Positions 12,146-24,535 are shown, numbered from the stretch's first letter. The stretch: DNA of 64,000 nt from Beta vulgaris subsp. vulgaris (GCF_026745355.1 NC_079202.1:33355508-33419507); one strand, 5' to 3'. Notes: a model not told the origin generated them from the letters alone. Translations and numbers: made by a program.

Positions 12146-12257
12146 CTTCAATCTCTTCTACAATCGGATCAACCACTTTCGTTGCTTGCTTTGTTTCAAT
12201 TTCAGGAGATTCTTCAACCTCCTTTTCAACCAACCTTGAACTCCTTCTTTTTGACAT
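10558..12257 (-). pseudogene. Copia extra ORF downstream of pol (plant-transposon-protein-like)
   Basis: Start at 12257 reads MSKRRSSRLVEKEVEE, a basic (nuclear-type) N terminus. Then an acidic run encoded by a TTC microsatellite (12119-12150), a long Lys/Ser/Thr/Pro-rich low-complexity part to about 11400, and a globular domain (about 11395-10954) with SLADILKVPHKGLDEY, FPR, MDSVLIYCL and HIPVNLPAMI. A frameshift near 11400 separates the two parts. A stop at 10954-10956 and another frame change precede a C-terminal helical/acidic part (10905-10558). The globular domain matches that of 61630-63446 and resembles domains annotated as putative plant transposon proteins. Function unknown; chromatin or nucleic-acid binding is only a guess from composition. 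Confidence 0.65.
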
Positions 12258-12788
12258 GATGAGACTGAATTTACTCTGTTGTGAGCACTTGAGAACAAGA
12301 AAAGAAAACTTGAACAATTTGTGTTTCAAGAATTCGAGAAAGAAAAGAGTAGAAGAAAATAGGGTTTGATCGAATGAAAGAACGCAACTAAAGAAAACAA
12401 AAGCAAGAAAATCTGTGATCAAAGATAATGAGAGAGAAATAAGGAAAGTATGATCACATGCAAGGATATATCCGTTCATCGCAAACTACAGTTGCCTTAA
12501 TTACAACCGTCACTTCATTTATTTTCCTAATTTGAAATTTGAAAAATAAACCAAGTATTCAGAGATAACCGCCTCAAGAATCTGGTTCCCAAGTGGTCTG
12601 CAACTGGTCTGTGCCAACTTACCCTTTTAAGATTTATGCTTAAGTACCCAAGTACTAAGATGATCAGTTCAGCATCGCATAAGAACTTTGTAAGCCCTAA
12701 AAAGGCCAAAAAAATATGTACAGCAGAAAAATATATACACAAATGACATCATTTGACAAGCCAAAGGGATAAGTCAAGACCTAAGAGC
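12258..12788 (-). other. Spacer between copia pol and extra ORF
   Basis: About 0.5 kb without an open frame of known type; it would hold the leader or a subgenomic start for the extra gene. No convincing TATA box. Confidence 0.5.
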
Positions 12789-14187
12789 TCATTGTCTAAT
12801 CTTAATCATACCCAACAAGGTACGAAGCTTGATGAACACTTCTCTGCTCAAAGGTTTTGTAAATATGTCAGCAATTGATTCTGACCTGCAAAACTCCAAC
12901 TCAACATTACCTTTTTCAACATTGTCCCTTAGAAAATGATGCCTTATCTCAATATGCTTGGTTTTAGAATGCTGGACAGGTTTTTCGAAATATTGATTGC
13001 ACTTGTGTTATCACATAAAATCGGAACACTTCCGAAAAGACCCCAAAATCCTTTAGTTGTGACTTTATCCACAAGAGTTGAGCACAGCACAAAGCAGCAG
13101 CAATGTACTCAGACTCAGCTGTGGATAATGCTACAGAATTTTGTTTCTTAGATCCCCATGAAATGAGACAAGAACCTAAGAAGTGGGCCATTCCAGAAGT
13201 ACTTTTCCTGTCCACAATAAAACCAGCAAAGTCAGCATCTGTGTATCCAATGAGGCTCATGCTGCTGCCCTTTGGATACCACAAACACAAATCATCAGTC
13301 CATTGAGATATCTAAGAATCCTTTTAACAGCCTTTAGGTGAGATTCTTTAGGGTTGCTTTGAAATCTCGCACACAACCCTACTGAAAACACTATATCTGG
13401 CCTACTGGCTGTTAAGTAAAGCAATGAGCCAATCATACCTCTGTATAGCGTGCCCTCAACATCCTTTCCCTTCTCATCAAGGCTCAATTTTGTAGAAGTT
13501 GGAATAGGTGTTTCATAGGACTTGCTATCTTGCAGACCATACCTCTTCAGCAGCTCCTTGAGGTATTTCTTTGATGGATCATGATTCCATCTTTGGTTGC
13601 TTGATTTGAAGACCAAGGAAGAATCCAAGCTCTCCCATCATACTCATCTCAAATTCGCTCTTCATCAAATCTGCAAACTCTTTAACAAATCAGGATTAGT
13701 AGCTCCAAACAAAATATCATCAACATATATTTGGACCACTAACAGATCAGACCCCTTTCTTTCAAGAATAGTGTCTTGTCAACTGATCCTCTCTTATAAC
13801 CATTTTCTAAAAGAAAACTGGAAAGTCTCTCATACCAAGCTCTGGGACTTGTTTGAGACCATAGAGACTTTATCGAGTTTAAAAACATGATTTGGCAATC
13901 ACTATCTCTCAAACCAGGGGGCTGCTTTACATAAACATCTTCTTTCAAATAGCCATTAAGAAAGGCTGTCTTAACGTCCATTTGAAAGAGTTTAAATTCA
14001 TTTGAGCAGCAAATGCAATTAATATCCTGATAGCTTCAAGCCTGGCTACTGGAGCAAAGGTTTCATCATAATCAATTCCTTCCTGTTGATTAAACCCTTG
14101 AACCACTAGCCTAGCTTTGTTTCTGACTATAATTCCTGAATCGTCCAATTTGTTCCTGAACACCCATTTAGTTCCAATAACAGACAT
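12789..14187 (-). pseudogene. Copia reverse transcriptase and RNase H (broken)
   Basis: The N-terminal RT text reads SVIGTKWVFRNKLDD and ARLVVQGFNQQEGIDY with [10 protein letters not shown]. The active-site YVDD is encoded at 13716-13727. RNase H follows with YTDADFAG, KKQNSVALSTAESEYIA and LCCAQLLWIK. The end is SIADIFTKPLSREVF to a stop at 12789-12791. It is the C-terminal part of the copia polyprotein that copies element RNA into DNA. Coding text passes through at least three reading frames (breaks near 13960, 13740 and 13270), so no complete enzyme can be made. Confidence 0.85.
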
Positions 14188-14689
14188 TTCTCCGTCCTGG
14201 GTTCAAGATGCCATACTTGATTTCTCTCAAACTGATTGAGTTCATCTTGCATGGCTAAACCCAATCTGGATCGTTAAAGCAACCTTATAGTCAGTAGGTT
14301 CAACATTGATAAGAAGGAATAGAATGCACAAAAGTTTTGCAAAGTAGAATTCCTTGTCTGCACCCCCTTGTTAATGTCACTAATGATTAGATCAGTGGGG
14401 TGAGAGGACTTGTACTTAAAAGATTTGTTTATATCAATGTTTCATTTGTGCCTTCTAATGTTGAACCTGTTCCTGTACTGGTTCCCCCTGTCTCATTGTT
14501 GTTTTGAGCAGGTGAACCAGTTTCCATAGTGGTCTCATTTGCATCATCTTCATGTGGATGAGCATCTGAGTCACTATCTCCTTCCCTTACCTCTTGAGCT
14601 ACCTGATTCTGTGCTGGACCAGACTCTTCCTCTCTATGAGAGTTGTGTGGTGAGCCTGGTTCAGCACCTCTTCATCCTTAGCCCTGTAA

Positions 14690-15557
14690 ATTCAGCATAC
14701 CAATTTCGAACTCATCACATCTTCAACCTGCACATGCTTGCTGAACATGTTAGTCTCATCAAACAAGACATGGATACTTTCTTCAACACACAAGGTTCTT
14801 TTATTGAAAACTTTGTATGCCTTGCTGTGTGAAGAGTATCCAACGAAAACAGCCTCATCACTCCTAGGGTCAAACTTGTCCAAACTTGATTTACCATTGT
14901 TGTGTACAAAAATTTGCACCCAAAAATCGTAAATGTGCAATGTTTGGTTTTCTTCCTCTAAGGAGCTCATAAGGTGTTTTCTTAAGTAAAGGTCTCAACA
15001 TTACCCTATTCAAAATATAACATGCAATACTCACAGCCTCGAGGAAGACCACTCTCTAGAAGCATTGTTCTTGCCATTTCTTCTAGAGTGCGATTTTTCC
15101 TTTCAACCACTCCATTTTGTTGTGGAGTTCTAGGAGCTGAAAAATTGTGAGATACACCATGATCATTACAGTAGGTTACGAAGCTGACATTGTCAAATTC
15201 AGAACCATGATCAGACCGGATAGAGACCAGTTGATGACTAATCTTGTTTTGGACTTGTTTTACCAGAATTTCAAATTCTTCAAAAGTTTCATTTTTAAAC
15301 TTCAAAAGATTGTCCAAGTGAAACGAGAATAATCATCAACTAACACAAACACATAACTATGACCATTTCGACTTTGCACACGCATGGGCCACACAAGTCC
15401 ATGTGTACAAGTTCGAAAGGTCTAGTTGTGCTTACAAACTTCTTTGGCTGAAAAGAGGACTTGACATGTTTACATTTAGCACATTCATGACAAATATGAT
15501 CTGCAGCAAACTTGATGTTGGTAAACCTGTCACCAAGTCTTGAGATCTCAGTTTATT
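14690..15557 (-). pseudogene. Copia integrase (broken)
   Basis: Catalytic-core text includes SIRSDHGSEFDN (second Asp) and SAPRTPQQNGVVERKNRTLE (catalytic Glu), with GYSSHSKAYKVFNKRT of the C-terminal GKGY-type region near 14800. It joins element DNA into the genome. Several frameshifts and a gap at about 15320-15550, where frames change repeatedly, interrupt it. Sequence 14190-14690 is a degraded integrase C-terminus/RT linker. Confidence 0.8.
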
Positions 15558-16078
15558 TAATAAGAAAAACTCACATGTCCAAGTCTCTTATGCCACAGCC
15601 AATGATCATCCTTTATAACACTAAGACAAGTGGCACTGGTCTTTGGAATCTGACTTAAAAATGTTATGTAAACATTGTTATGTCGAAATCCCTTGCAGAC
15701 CAGTTCCCTTGTTTCAGTGTTGACTATATGACAAAGATTGGTTTCAAATTCAACATGGTTTCCTTTGTCACATAGTTGAGAAATGCTCAAGAGGTTATGT
15801 TTCAAACCTTCTACATAGTAAACATCATTAATCGCTTGAGAAAGTGTCTTACCAACTTTACCTATACCTTTAATCAAACCTTTGCTATTGTCTCCAAAGG
15901 TGACACTTCCTCCTTCATAGGCTACGAGTGAGAGAAATTGACTTTTATCTCCTGACATGTGTCTCGAGCAACCACTGTCCAAATACCAGTATGGTTTTGC
16001 TCTCACTCTAACCTGCATAAACAAATCAAGGTTTAGTTTTAGGAACCCAGACTTTCTTGGGTTCCTTGTCCTTGGCAA
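15558..16078 (-). pseudogene. Copia protease and GAG-pre-integrase
   Basis: YWYLDSGCSRHMSGD gives the aspartic protease active-site region (DSG). GLKHNLLSISQLCDKG and WLWHKRLGHVSF are the pre-integrase/zinc-binding entry (HHCC start). About 173 residues remain open in one frame. Followed downstream by integrase pieces. Confidence 0.85.
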
Positions 16079-16114
16079 CTGGTTTGACTCTGTCCTTTCT
16101 AACCCAGATTTGTT

Positions 16115-18268
16115 TTACATTGGTCTTCTTAGTTTTATCATGTTTTCCATTGTTAGACCAATGTGTGTGTGACCTTCTGATATGAACTTGTGAACATGAG
16201 ACTGGTTTCTTTTATCATGTTTTTGCTTAGTCCAACAAGTATTAATAACATGACCATTCTTACCCAGTAGGTACAACGTGCATTCCTTTGCAAACACGTA
16301 CTTACCTCTCTTGAATTCAGAAATCCAAGTCTCATCTCTTCCCAACTTTGGTGGCTGTTGGGAACTGGTTCCAGAATACCCTAATCCAAACCTCTGAGGA
16401 TTACCAGGTTGTGAGGTCAGAATGTTTAAAGTACTCTGAGCATCGAGCAACCTGTTCATCTGTCTCAAGCATCACTCAAATCCTGTTCCTTGGTTTCAAG
16501 TTTCTTAAGTTGAGCTTCATTAAATTCTGCAGCAATGGCAAGATCCAACTTTGCCTTATGAAGCTCATCCTTAAGTTTTGAAACCAGTTCGGATCTGTTC
16601 AGAAGTGGTCGCAATGTTCTTGCCTTTTCTTAGTTCGTATAATTCGGATTGAAGATCACAGATCTTACCCTCATATTCCAAACATAAGTCTTCGACATTA
16701 ACACTAGGACCACTTTGCTAGCAAAGAAGCTTTCAAATCCACATACTCATTGAAAATTCTTCCACATCATCAATCAGATAATTATGAGCCAAATTAAATC
16801 AGAATGTTCTAAAGTAGAAGCCTTTCTGTTTGAGTAACTTGAAATTTATACCTTCAACTTCAGCCTCCTTGAGTTTACTAAATCCTCTATCAATGTTTTG
16901 ATAAAAATCAGTTTTTGAAAAATCTGATTGAGGTCTTAGCATCTCAAGCTCAATATTCTTCTGATCCAAACTTATTTCAAGCTCTGAAATTTTTTCTTTC
17001 AGTTCTGTACAAATAAGTTCAAGTTCAGCAGACGGCTTTCACTTAGGTCTAAGTTTCGAGTTACTTCTCTAACTTCTTTTTGTTAGCTTTATAAGCAGCA
17101 TTACCTTTAACATTTTGTTCAATAGCAGAATCAATAAAATCAGTAACTCATCTCTATCACAATATCTCATTTGTTCTTGCATATTAGAAATAGTTACCTG
17201 TTCTTCGTCGGAAGAGCTGCTTCCTGCCATGAGACACATGTGTCCTTTCTTTCCAAACTGGTCTGCTTCTGGTCTATGTCTCCAATCAAGCAGTCACACA
17301 CATTAGGGCTTCATCTTCCTCGCTTTCACCACCTGAATCAGAATCACCCCAGGCGGCTAGCATACCCTCTTAGTCATTTTCTTTCTCTCTGTCCTCCTTT
17401 TCATTCTTCCATGCTGGACAATCCTTGATCATGTGTCCAGTTTCTCCACATTTGAAGCAACCAGTGCTGGAACTGGTCTTTTCAAGTTGCCCTTGTTCTT
17501 CCAAGACTTCCCCTTGAACTGCGTTCTGAGACTCCTCTCAAACCTCTTAGCCATGAGACCAATATCATCAGATCTTCATCATTTTCCTCACCCTTCAAAG
17601 CTAACCCACGACTTTTTGTTGTGTTTCCTCTTTTGACTCCACCAACATCTCATGAGTCATTAATGACCCAATAAGTTGTTCTATGGACAAGGTCGTTAGA
17701 TCCTTAGCCTCCTGAATAGCAGTCACCTTGGGCAGCCATTTACCTGTCAAACTTCTCAAGATCTTTCTCACCAAATCTTCATTAGTAAAGTCTTTTCCAA
17801 GAGATTTAAGTTCATTGATAATTGTCATGAAACGAGTAAACATATCTCTTATATTTTCATCTCGGTTCATATCAAAAGTTTCATATTTAGACATAAGCAT
17901 ATCAACTTTAGATCTCCTGACTTCACTAGTGCCTTCATAGGCTAATTCTAAGGTTTCCCATATTTCCTTAGCAGTAGAGATGCTAATATACGACTTACCT
18001 CATTATCAGCAATACCTTGTTGAAGAAGAGACATGGCCTTTGCATTCTTCTCGAAGGTCTTCAGATCTGTAGTAGTTACTCACTCTCCTTCTTCTTGTTC
18101 CATCGAATTTTAGCCACCTTCTTGGTCCATTCTTGATGATCATCCAGCACTCATAGTCTTGCCAATGATCAGATTTCTCATGCAATTCTTCCACCAAGGA
18201 TAGTTAGTTCCATTGAACTTTGGTAGCCTTGATCCTCCGGGTCCACTAGTCATTTCTTGAGTAGTCAT
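16115..18268 (-). pseudogene. Copia gag (broken)
   Basis: The start at 18268 reads MTTQEMTSGPGGSRLPKFNG, then TNYPWWKNCM, typical of copia capsid proteins. A UBN2-type capsid core lies at 17900-17601 (NELKSLGKDFTNEDLVRKIL, KVTAIQEAKDL). The zinc knuckle CFKCGETGHMIKDC is at 17418-17459 (CX2CX4HX4C). A coiled, Glu/Leu-rich segment covers 16480-17100, and a second, damaged knuckle ends GKNGHVINTC near 16250. Stops occur soon after the start and in the coil, so gag is inactive. Confidence 0.8.
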
Positions 18269-18310
18269 TATGTCCTCCTTCTCTAGGTGTTACCCTTTCA
18301 AGAAGTTAGG

Positions 18311-18322
18311 CTCTGATACCAA
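18311..18322 (-). other. Copia primer-binding site (initiator tRNA-Met)
   Basis: Plus GCTCTGATACCA equals minus TGGTATCAGAGC, the exact initiator tRNA-Met complement, two bases downstream of the LTR end. Confidence 0.9.
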
Positions 18323-18324
18323 TT

Positions 18325-19444
18325 GTAAGTGCAAGAGACACTCAAGAGGGGGGTGAATTGAGTGTTTGTCCGAATGTTGTAACTTTTTCGATTAATGTAA
18401 GAACAGTAAAAGAAACAGTTCTTTAGCAGCGGAAATAAAAGCAATGAATAAACAACACAAGGATTTAACGAGGTTCGACTTCAAATAAGTCTACGTCCTC
18501 CACTCACTCACTCTTTTATTAATCAACTCAGAATAACAAAAGAATTACACTCAATCACTTATGCACCTATGCACAAGATGATTCCCCAACTTCCACCTAT
18601 GGAAGTTCGACTCAACCACCAACTATGATGGTTCAAATGAAGTTATCCCTGATCAACTTCCCCAACAACCTGAACTCACAGGATGCTCAAATATAACAAG
18701 TTTTTCTCTCACGAACAAACAACCTAATATGCTTAGAATGAGAGTAGTTTTGATCTATGTGGTATTAGGGTTTATGCTAGGTTTGAATCTTGAGAGAGAA
18801 ACTTTTGCTGAGAGAATACTCAAAAATTATCGTGCAAAAGCTTAAGGTTTGAATGCTAGCAGAACTTCTAAATAAGCCTTTGGTAAGTTAGTGTTACATG
18901 ATATTATGAGAGTATACTTTCCTCGGAAGTATGGAAATTATTCCAAGGAAAATATACTCAGTATAATATCATATAACACACTTACCATACTTAAGAAATC
19001 TTGCTCGCATAAAAACCATGCATCCGTGTATTTTGAAAATAAATTTTACGCGGAAAGAAACTTTCCTAAAATACGAATGCATGAAGTAAATCTTAGAGGA
19101 CTGGTTCAGATCTGTTCCCAGATTGTTCCAATCAACCAAGTTTTACTTGTAGTTGTGTATGACAAGTATCCGATGTTTCTTGTCATCCACAACTACCTCA
19201 TCTCTCTAGTTTCAACCTTTATAGTGCATTAAAACCTTTATACCACTTACATTGCATCTAAGACCTAAAAGCTACAGCTTGATCTTGGTTTCATGCAATT
19301 CTTCAAGACTTGGCTTCACTAGCTTCGTCTTTCTTTCATTGAACTCATACTTTGGCACCTACACATGTAAACAGAAACATACATGCAATATAATAGTTCA
19401 ATGTGGTTTGTCATCATTCAAAACTCAAAATAGGGAACATAACA
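18325..19444 (-). repeat. Copia element 5' LTR (shared middle LTR)
   Basis: Same termini as 8571-9678. Flanked by the PBS on one side and by another copy's 3' internal region on the other, so it acted as both 5' LTR of this copy and 3' LTR of a second. Confidence 0.88.
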
Positions 19445-19988
19445 AATTCCCCCTTTTTGATGATGACAAACCCTTAAGTTCCCCCTGCAAATAATATCAT
19501 CAGTTTTGGGAACCTTTTTCAAACAAATTGAATTCTTAAGATAAGAACTCAAAGCACTGGTCTCGTATTGTTCCTGCAGATTAAGCATCATTTACAAGTA
19601 CACCAGTTCACAACTAACTGACAGCAGTTTAAGAAAGAGTTTCTAAGTACCATTGGCAAATACTGATTAGACTCAGAGCTCTTAGACTTAAACATGCATC
19701 CGCAAGAAGAACATCAGTAGTGTTCAGACTTATTTCTAAGTCATTAGGGTGAAAAGAAGTAAAGTGCTTTGAATACACTCAAATCCAAACCACTTCTGGT
19801 TTGTCACCACTAACAAGGCACTCAGCCTTGTTCTAGTTGCTGCAACGCACACAGGTTATAGCACCAGATCTACTTCCCCCAAAGATTAGGTGGAAAAGAT
19901 CACAGAACTTCACACCTGCTTCCCCCTTTCGGCATCATCAAAATAAATCAAGGGTACAATCAAAGGAACATAAAAGAAGCAGTAGATA
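19445..19988 (-). mobile_element. Truncated second copia copy (3' internal end)
   Basis: Repeats 9679-10223 with few differences, beginning with the PPT and ending at AGCAGTAGATAA, then switches directly to gypsy LTR sequence. All upstream parts of this copy are deleted. Confidence 0.8.
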
Positions 19989-21136
19989 AATTGATAGGCC
20001 ACTTTAATAACCTTAGAAGTCGACTAGAGATAATTCTCCGCCTAAAACAACTAATAAAAATTTATAATCAATACTCAAATAAATTCCAACAACTTTAAAA
20101 TACTTTAAACCTCTAAAAATATTTAAAAAGTTGTTTCCATCATTAAAGCTTAAATTACTAATACTTCCTAGCATAGTACTACTGTACAAGTCATTAAAAT
20201 CCTTAAAACTCCATTAATAATATTATTTTTAAAATTTTCAGCAACATATAATTTATTAAAACTCCCTTTAAACATACTTAAACATACTTAAACTTATAAG
20301 TATAATCAATTCCATAGTTTATAACATACTACTATGATTTTCCAATCTAAAAATCTAATTTAAACATAATAATTAAATCTGAATTTTTATTTCTTCAACA
20401 CATAAATTATATAATCATAGATTCACAATTAAATCATCAAATTAAAGCTTTTAAACATAATCAAACCCAAAATATATCTTAAAACATAATCTTTAAATAA
20501 TAAAACTTGAGGAGGAAGAAAGGTGATCAAACCAAAACAAAAGAAGAAAAAGGTAAAAGGGGACCGCCGGCGTGGAGATGGCAGCAGCGACAAAAATATG
20601 CGGTGGCTTGAATTGAGGGAGGAAGGTTTCTTGTTGTGGAAGAAATTTTTTTTTAGAAGAGAAGAAATAAAGAAAGAAAGAAAACGTGAGAGAGGAAGGG
20701 AGATAATGGGCGCTGGTTTTGGGGAAGTGAGGAGAGAGATATATAATTATGTATGGGAAAAATTTGTGTGTAATGTATTTATATATGTATTTTCCTTTTG
20801 GGCGTAGGAAAAGACAATTGGGCTTTAAATAGAGTTTAATGATGAGTAGGATTGATGATTGTAACTCCTAACACACACTAGAAGTCTTTTTCCTAATCCA
20901 ATTAGTATTCAAGCCCACTTAAACTCCTTTTTCAAATTCAAATAGTATTTTAAATGTTTTACAAAGCATGCCTTAACAAAATATTTTAACTTCCTTAAAT
21001 CCTTGAAATAATTCCTTTGGCTTTCATATAGTCAATCTTTTAAAGAAATAAATTATTTTAAATTAAATTATAGTTAAATATAAATATATATAATTTTTTT
21101 TAAATATAGAATTCATAAATTTATGGGGGTATTACA
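19989..21136 (-). mobile_element. Ty3/gypsy (Tekay-type) LTR, second part
   Basis: Resumes with TTGATAGGCCAC and follows 50850-52092 to its end GGGGGTATTACA, including AATTCTCCGCCTAAAA. Frames such as 20523-20807 correspond to the LTR's leader-like region near its promoter side and are not host genes. Confidence 0.8.
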
Positions 21137-21830
21137 ACTAGTTAGTTCAACATCTCTTTCACCGTTGTTTGTCACATGTCTAGTTAGTTTGAGTCGAGAT
21201 TTCTAGTGTCTGATATAGTTTGTCTATGTGGATTAGACCTTGACTTGAACTGCTACATAGTTAGCGGGTTAGTTAGGAATTATCTTTATTAGGTGCGTGA
21301 CACACTTATCAAAGAGCTCTCCAATGATATATTACATGTGCCAAAAAAGCTCTAGATTAAAAGTTATAGTTGTTCAAAGTTGAGCTGAAGCCTCTGCCTC
21401 GCCTGCACGACCGTTTGAATTTGTGTTCGACCGTGCAACTCTGCAATCAAAAGCCACTGAAGCTTATGCCTTGCTCGCTTGATCGAGCGAAATCTTGCTA
21501 GACTGTGCAAGACCTCGCACGACCGTGCGAAAAGTTGTTGGACCGTGCAACCTGCTTTATTGACGAATTTTCCGCGTGACCTAACATATGTCAGTTTATA
21601 TTATACTCAGCTTATAAATAGGCCTTTAAAACATTATTTCAGGGATAGGAGATTATTATCATCACTATTAGTAAATTTAGGTTTTTTAGAGAGAAAAGTT
21701 AGAGAGGGGAAATTGTAGATCTAAATTGTTATTCAAGACTCTACCTTTCATCCATTAATTCAAGTATTTGCAAAAGAACCTTGCAATACTTATCCAACAA
21801 GGTAACAACTAGCAACCAACCCATAAAAGA
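21137..21830 (+). mobile_element. LTR promoter fragment, probable gypsy
   Basis: Contains a block rich in GACCGTGC/GCACGACCG motifs (21400-21560), then TATAAATA at 21613-21620 and a pyrimidine/purine leader. The phrase TTATTAGGTGCGTGACAC near 21290 matches TTATTAGGTACACAACAC at 29435-29452. Termini not found. Confidence 0.45.
21613..21620 (+). promoter_or_regulatory. TATA box
   Basis: TATAAATA in CTTATAAATAGGCC, about 50 bp after the GC-rich block. Confidence 0.45.
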
Positions 21831-22772
21831 AGATGTATTCCCTCTACGTTGTGCAGCTTGCACATGAGAAAAAGTATAGTGACCATATGCATTGTATTAC
21901 AGCCTAAGTCCAAGAAAATCAGACCTTGCACAGTAAGCAACACTTGAATAACCACTCGAGCAAACACTTGAAAAAATAATATGTTACATCATACATGTTA
22001 TACATTCATTAAACATCCTCAAGGACGGCATGAGGCGAAGCGTTTGAAAACATACAATCAGAAACACAATACCTAGTCAATCCATTACCAAAAACGGGCA
22101 GCATCAAAATTCATTAAAATAACTTACGCGTACAGGGAAAAAAATAAAAAAAAGAGGGTGGATTCATATCTGAACTAAGTCCCAAATTCATTCATACTCA
22201 TTCTACTAGTAAAGTGGAAAGAGAGAGTGATATAGAGAAAGATGTAGGACTCGTGTCGAAAAATCCAAAGAATCATAGACCCCCACTCCCCTAATCCTTC
22301 CTTATTTTCCTACTAATTCCATCACTCACATTTCAACAAAAACTAACACCCCCACTTGTACACCCACCTGCACACCTACCACCTGCACACAGACCCGTTG
22401 CACACACCATTCACATTGACATGCGCACACACACACACACACACACACACCTAGTCTCTAAGATTCAGTGTTCAAGTGAGTCTTAACCCTTCATATATTG
22501 CACAAATCTTACACCATCCACGTCATTTTTGCCATCGTACATTTATTAACTCACTCCATAGCTCTATAAACCATGCTAACTAATTCATCAGCTTAAACTA
22601 AAATCTAAAAGCAATATTAGGCACTTCCACTTTTCTTCCATTCTCCAACCACTAGAAAGTGAATCCAATTTCTACAGAATGGACGCACTAAATCACGTCT
22701 TCATTGTTGTCCTATAGGATCTCAAAACATCACTGTTAATAAAACAACTATTAAATTCTAAAATCAAAAACT
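21831..22772. other. Non-coding stretch with CA microsatellite
   Basis: No gene recognised. A CA tract covers 22425-22451 and a C-rich CACCTGCACAC patch lies at 22365-22410. If the minus-strand exons are real, this is the 3' flank of that gene. Confidence 0.5.
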
Positions 22773-24476
22773 CTAGGAACCAACAAAATTTTCTTTTCTT
22801 TTCCTTGGAAGGGAGGGGGTAATCAGACCAAAGAAGGAGCACATTATTTCAGGAACAAATGCAAGCATAAACAAGCCTGCAACCTGTATAGAGAAACTCA
22901 ATTTTTTGAAAAACTTTCTAGTTTGTTTAAGTGATCTATACATATGATTCTTGTGTATATACAAAGAATTTAGAGATCTATAATCCATGAGAAATTGAAT
23001 CTCAATCAGCACATAGCATGATTGCAACAGGATCTTCATCCTGCTGAGATTCTAGTTACTTACCAAGATCCTAAACATAGATAAAGTATTGTAAAGAAGA
23101 AGACAAGAGCCATTTTGAACCAAAATGTACAGCAGTGCACAGTACATAAACGGTTGTTGCATCCTCCATTTGCATGTATCTCCATTATAAAAAGTAATAT
23201 GCAAATTAGCAGACAGAAGTCACCACCTACAAGGCTCTCACGTAGTTAGTTGGCCAGCCAGTTTGGCATAACAACAAAGAGGCGAAAGCGAGATACAGAA
23301 GCTGCAAGCAAGAATATTGCATTATGATGATTGAATAGTTGGGTTACATGTGATACAGGTGTTCATTTTAAATCTTACCTAGAAAGATACTTGGAAAGCA
23401 GTAATTTGCAGCAATACCAAGAATGGCAGTAATTCCCACCCTTCACACACCTCCACATCCACCCCCTTCACATATCCACTATTCATAGCCTTCTGCCAGC
23501 CCCCTCTTGCATTGCACAACCCCCGACATCCCCTTCCACCCCCCTCGTGCGTTGCGCATCCCCTATCGGTCGCTGCCCACACAACCCCCTTCCCAAATTC
23601 ATCAATGATTATGAACATAGTCAAAACCACACAACATGAACTAATTAGAGCCAAATCATTACATAAATAGCATGAAATTCAACTAAAGTAACCAATTAAA
23701 ATAGATATTCATTTTTAAATTAACTAATAAACCCATCAAACACCTAGCCAATTCAGTTTCAACTAAAGTAACCTAGTTATAATCAATTTCACTTATTCTC
23801 ATTAATTTAGAAAAAAAATATTCAAGAAACCTAGTTATAATCAGAAAAAAAATCCATTTAGACGAGTAGAAATCAATTTCGATAAGTAAAAATCAAATCA
23901 ATTAAGTAAATTCAATTGAAGATTAGAAAGTCTAATTCTTATGAATTACATTTGAACTAAAAAAATCAAAGAATAAATCGCATCTAATTTCTAATTCTAA
24001 AAAGTACAAATTCATGGAGAAAGAAATCTTTTGATACTTCTTATATTCAACTAAATGACCGCTTCAAAATATTACCTATAGATGTTATCACTTACCAAAC
24101 CGACTTCTACTCCAATGCATTTCCTAGAAGAGGTCCTCCTACAAGTAAGTACCCAAAGGCTAAAACAACAGCAACAATAAATTAATTAAACATATCTTCA
24201 TCATAATAACAGTTTCTAGTCAAAGGAAGTTTTAAACTATCCTAAAAGTTGAGACAACCAAATCTGGAATCTTCAGACTAGAACATAGTCAAACTCAAAT
24301 TGAAATCTAGACTACAGCAATCACAATTATTGGCTAACATGGTACCAAAAAAAAGTTGAGAGTTTACCACAACAATTAAAGCTTCCAGAGCTGCTGTAAT
24401 GACAACCTGATCTCTATATTCGATGTTGCCTAAGCATTTTCTGGCAGGTATCCCATGAACATCCCTACCACAAAAT
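22773..24476 (-). CDS. Candidate exons of an unrecognised gene (3' part)
   Basis: Three pieces look exon-like on the minus strand. 24476-24368 lies between TTTACAG and GTAAAC and reads FCGRDVHGIPARKCLGNIEY with a following hydrophobic stretch. 24159-24096 lies between TTTTAG and GTAAGT. 22883-22773 follows ATACAG and reads VAGLFMLAFVPEIMCSFFGL, then a basic tail and stop TAG. The last looks like a membrane segment and C terminus. The phases of the first two do not join simply, and 23280-23440 contains further possible exon pieces cut by a C-rich insertion. I do not recognise the family. It may be a broken gene or chance. Confidence 0.25.
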
Positions 24477-24535
24477 CTGTAAATTTTCAAAGGAAACATG
24501 AGTACTATAGACACATAATTGTATATCCCCATTTA

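Larger units (their letters stand above)
8571..19988 (-). mobile_element. Ty1/copia element with extra ORF, plus partial tandem copy
   Basis: Minus-strand order: LTR (18325-19444), PBS, gag, protease, integrase, reverse transcriptase, RNase H, an extra gene, PPT, and LTR (8571-9678). Order IN before RT defines copia; gag type, long LTRs and a gene after pol suggest a Sirevirus-like lineage. At 19445-19988 the internal region that should precede a 3' LTR appears again, nearly identical to 9679-10223, so the element was part of a tandem pair sharing the middle LTR. Numerous stops and frameshifts make it non-autonomous. Confidence 0.85.

Noticed and set aside
11290..12369. Ser/Val/Thr-rich frames on the plus strand
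   Set aside because: Antisense of the low-complexity acidic part of the copia extra gene.
7846..21136. The split gypsy LTR as a complete solo LTR
   Set aside because: Flanks CACTT and ACTAG do not match, and a primer-site-like sequence abuts the left end, so it is a 5' LTR of a truncated element.
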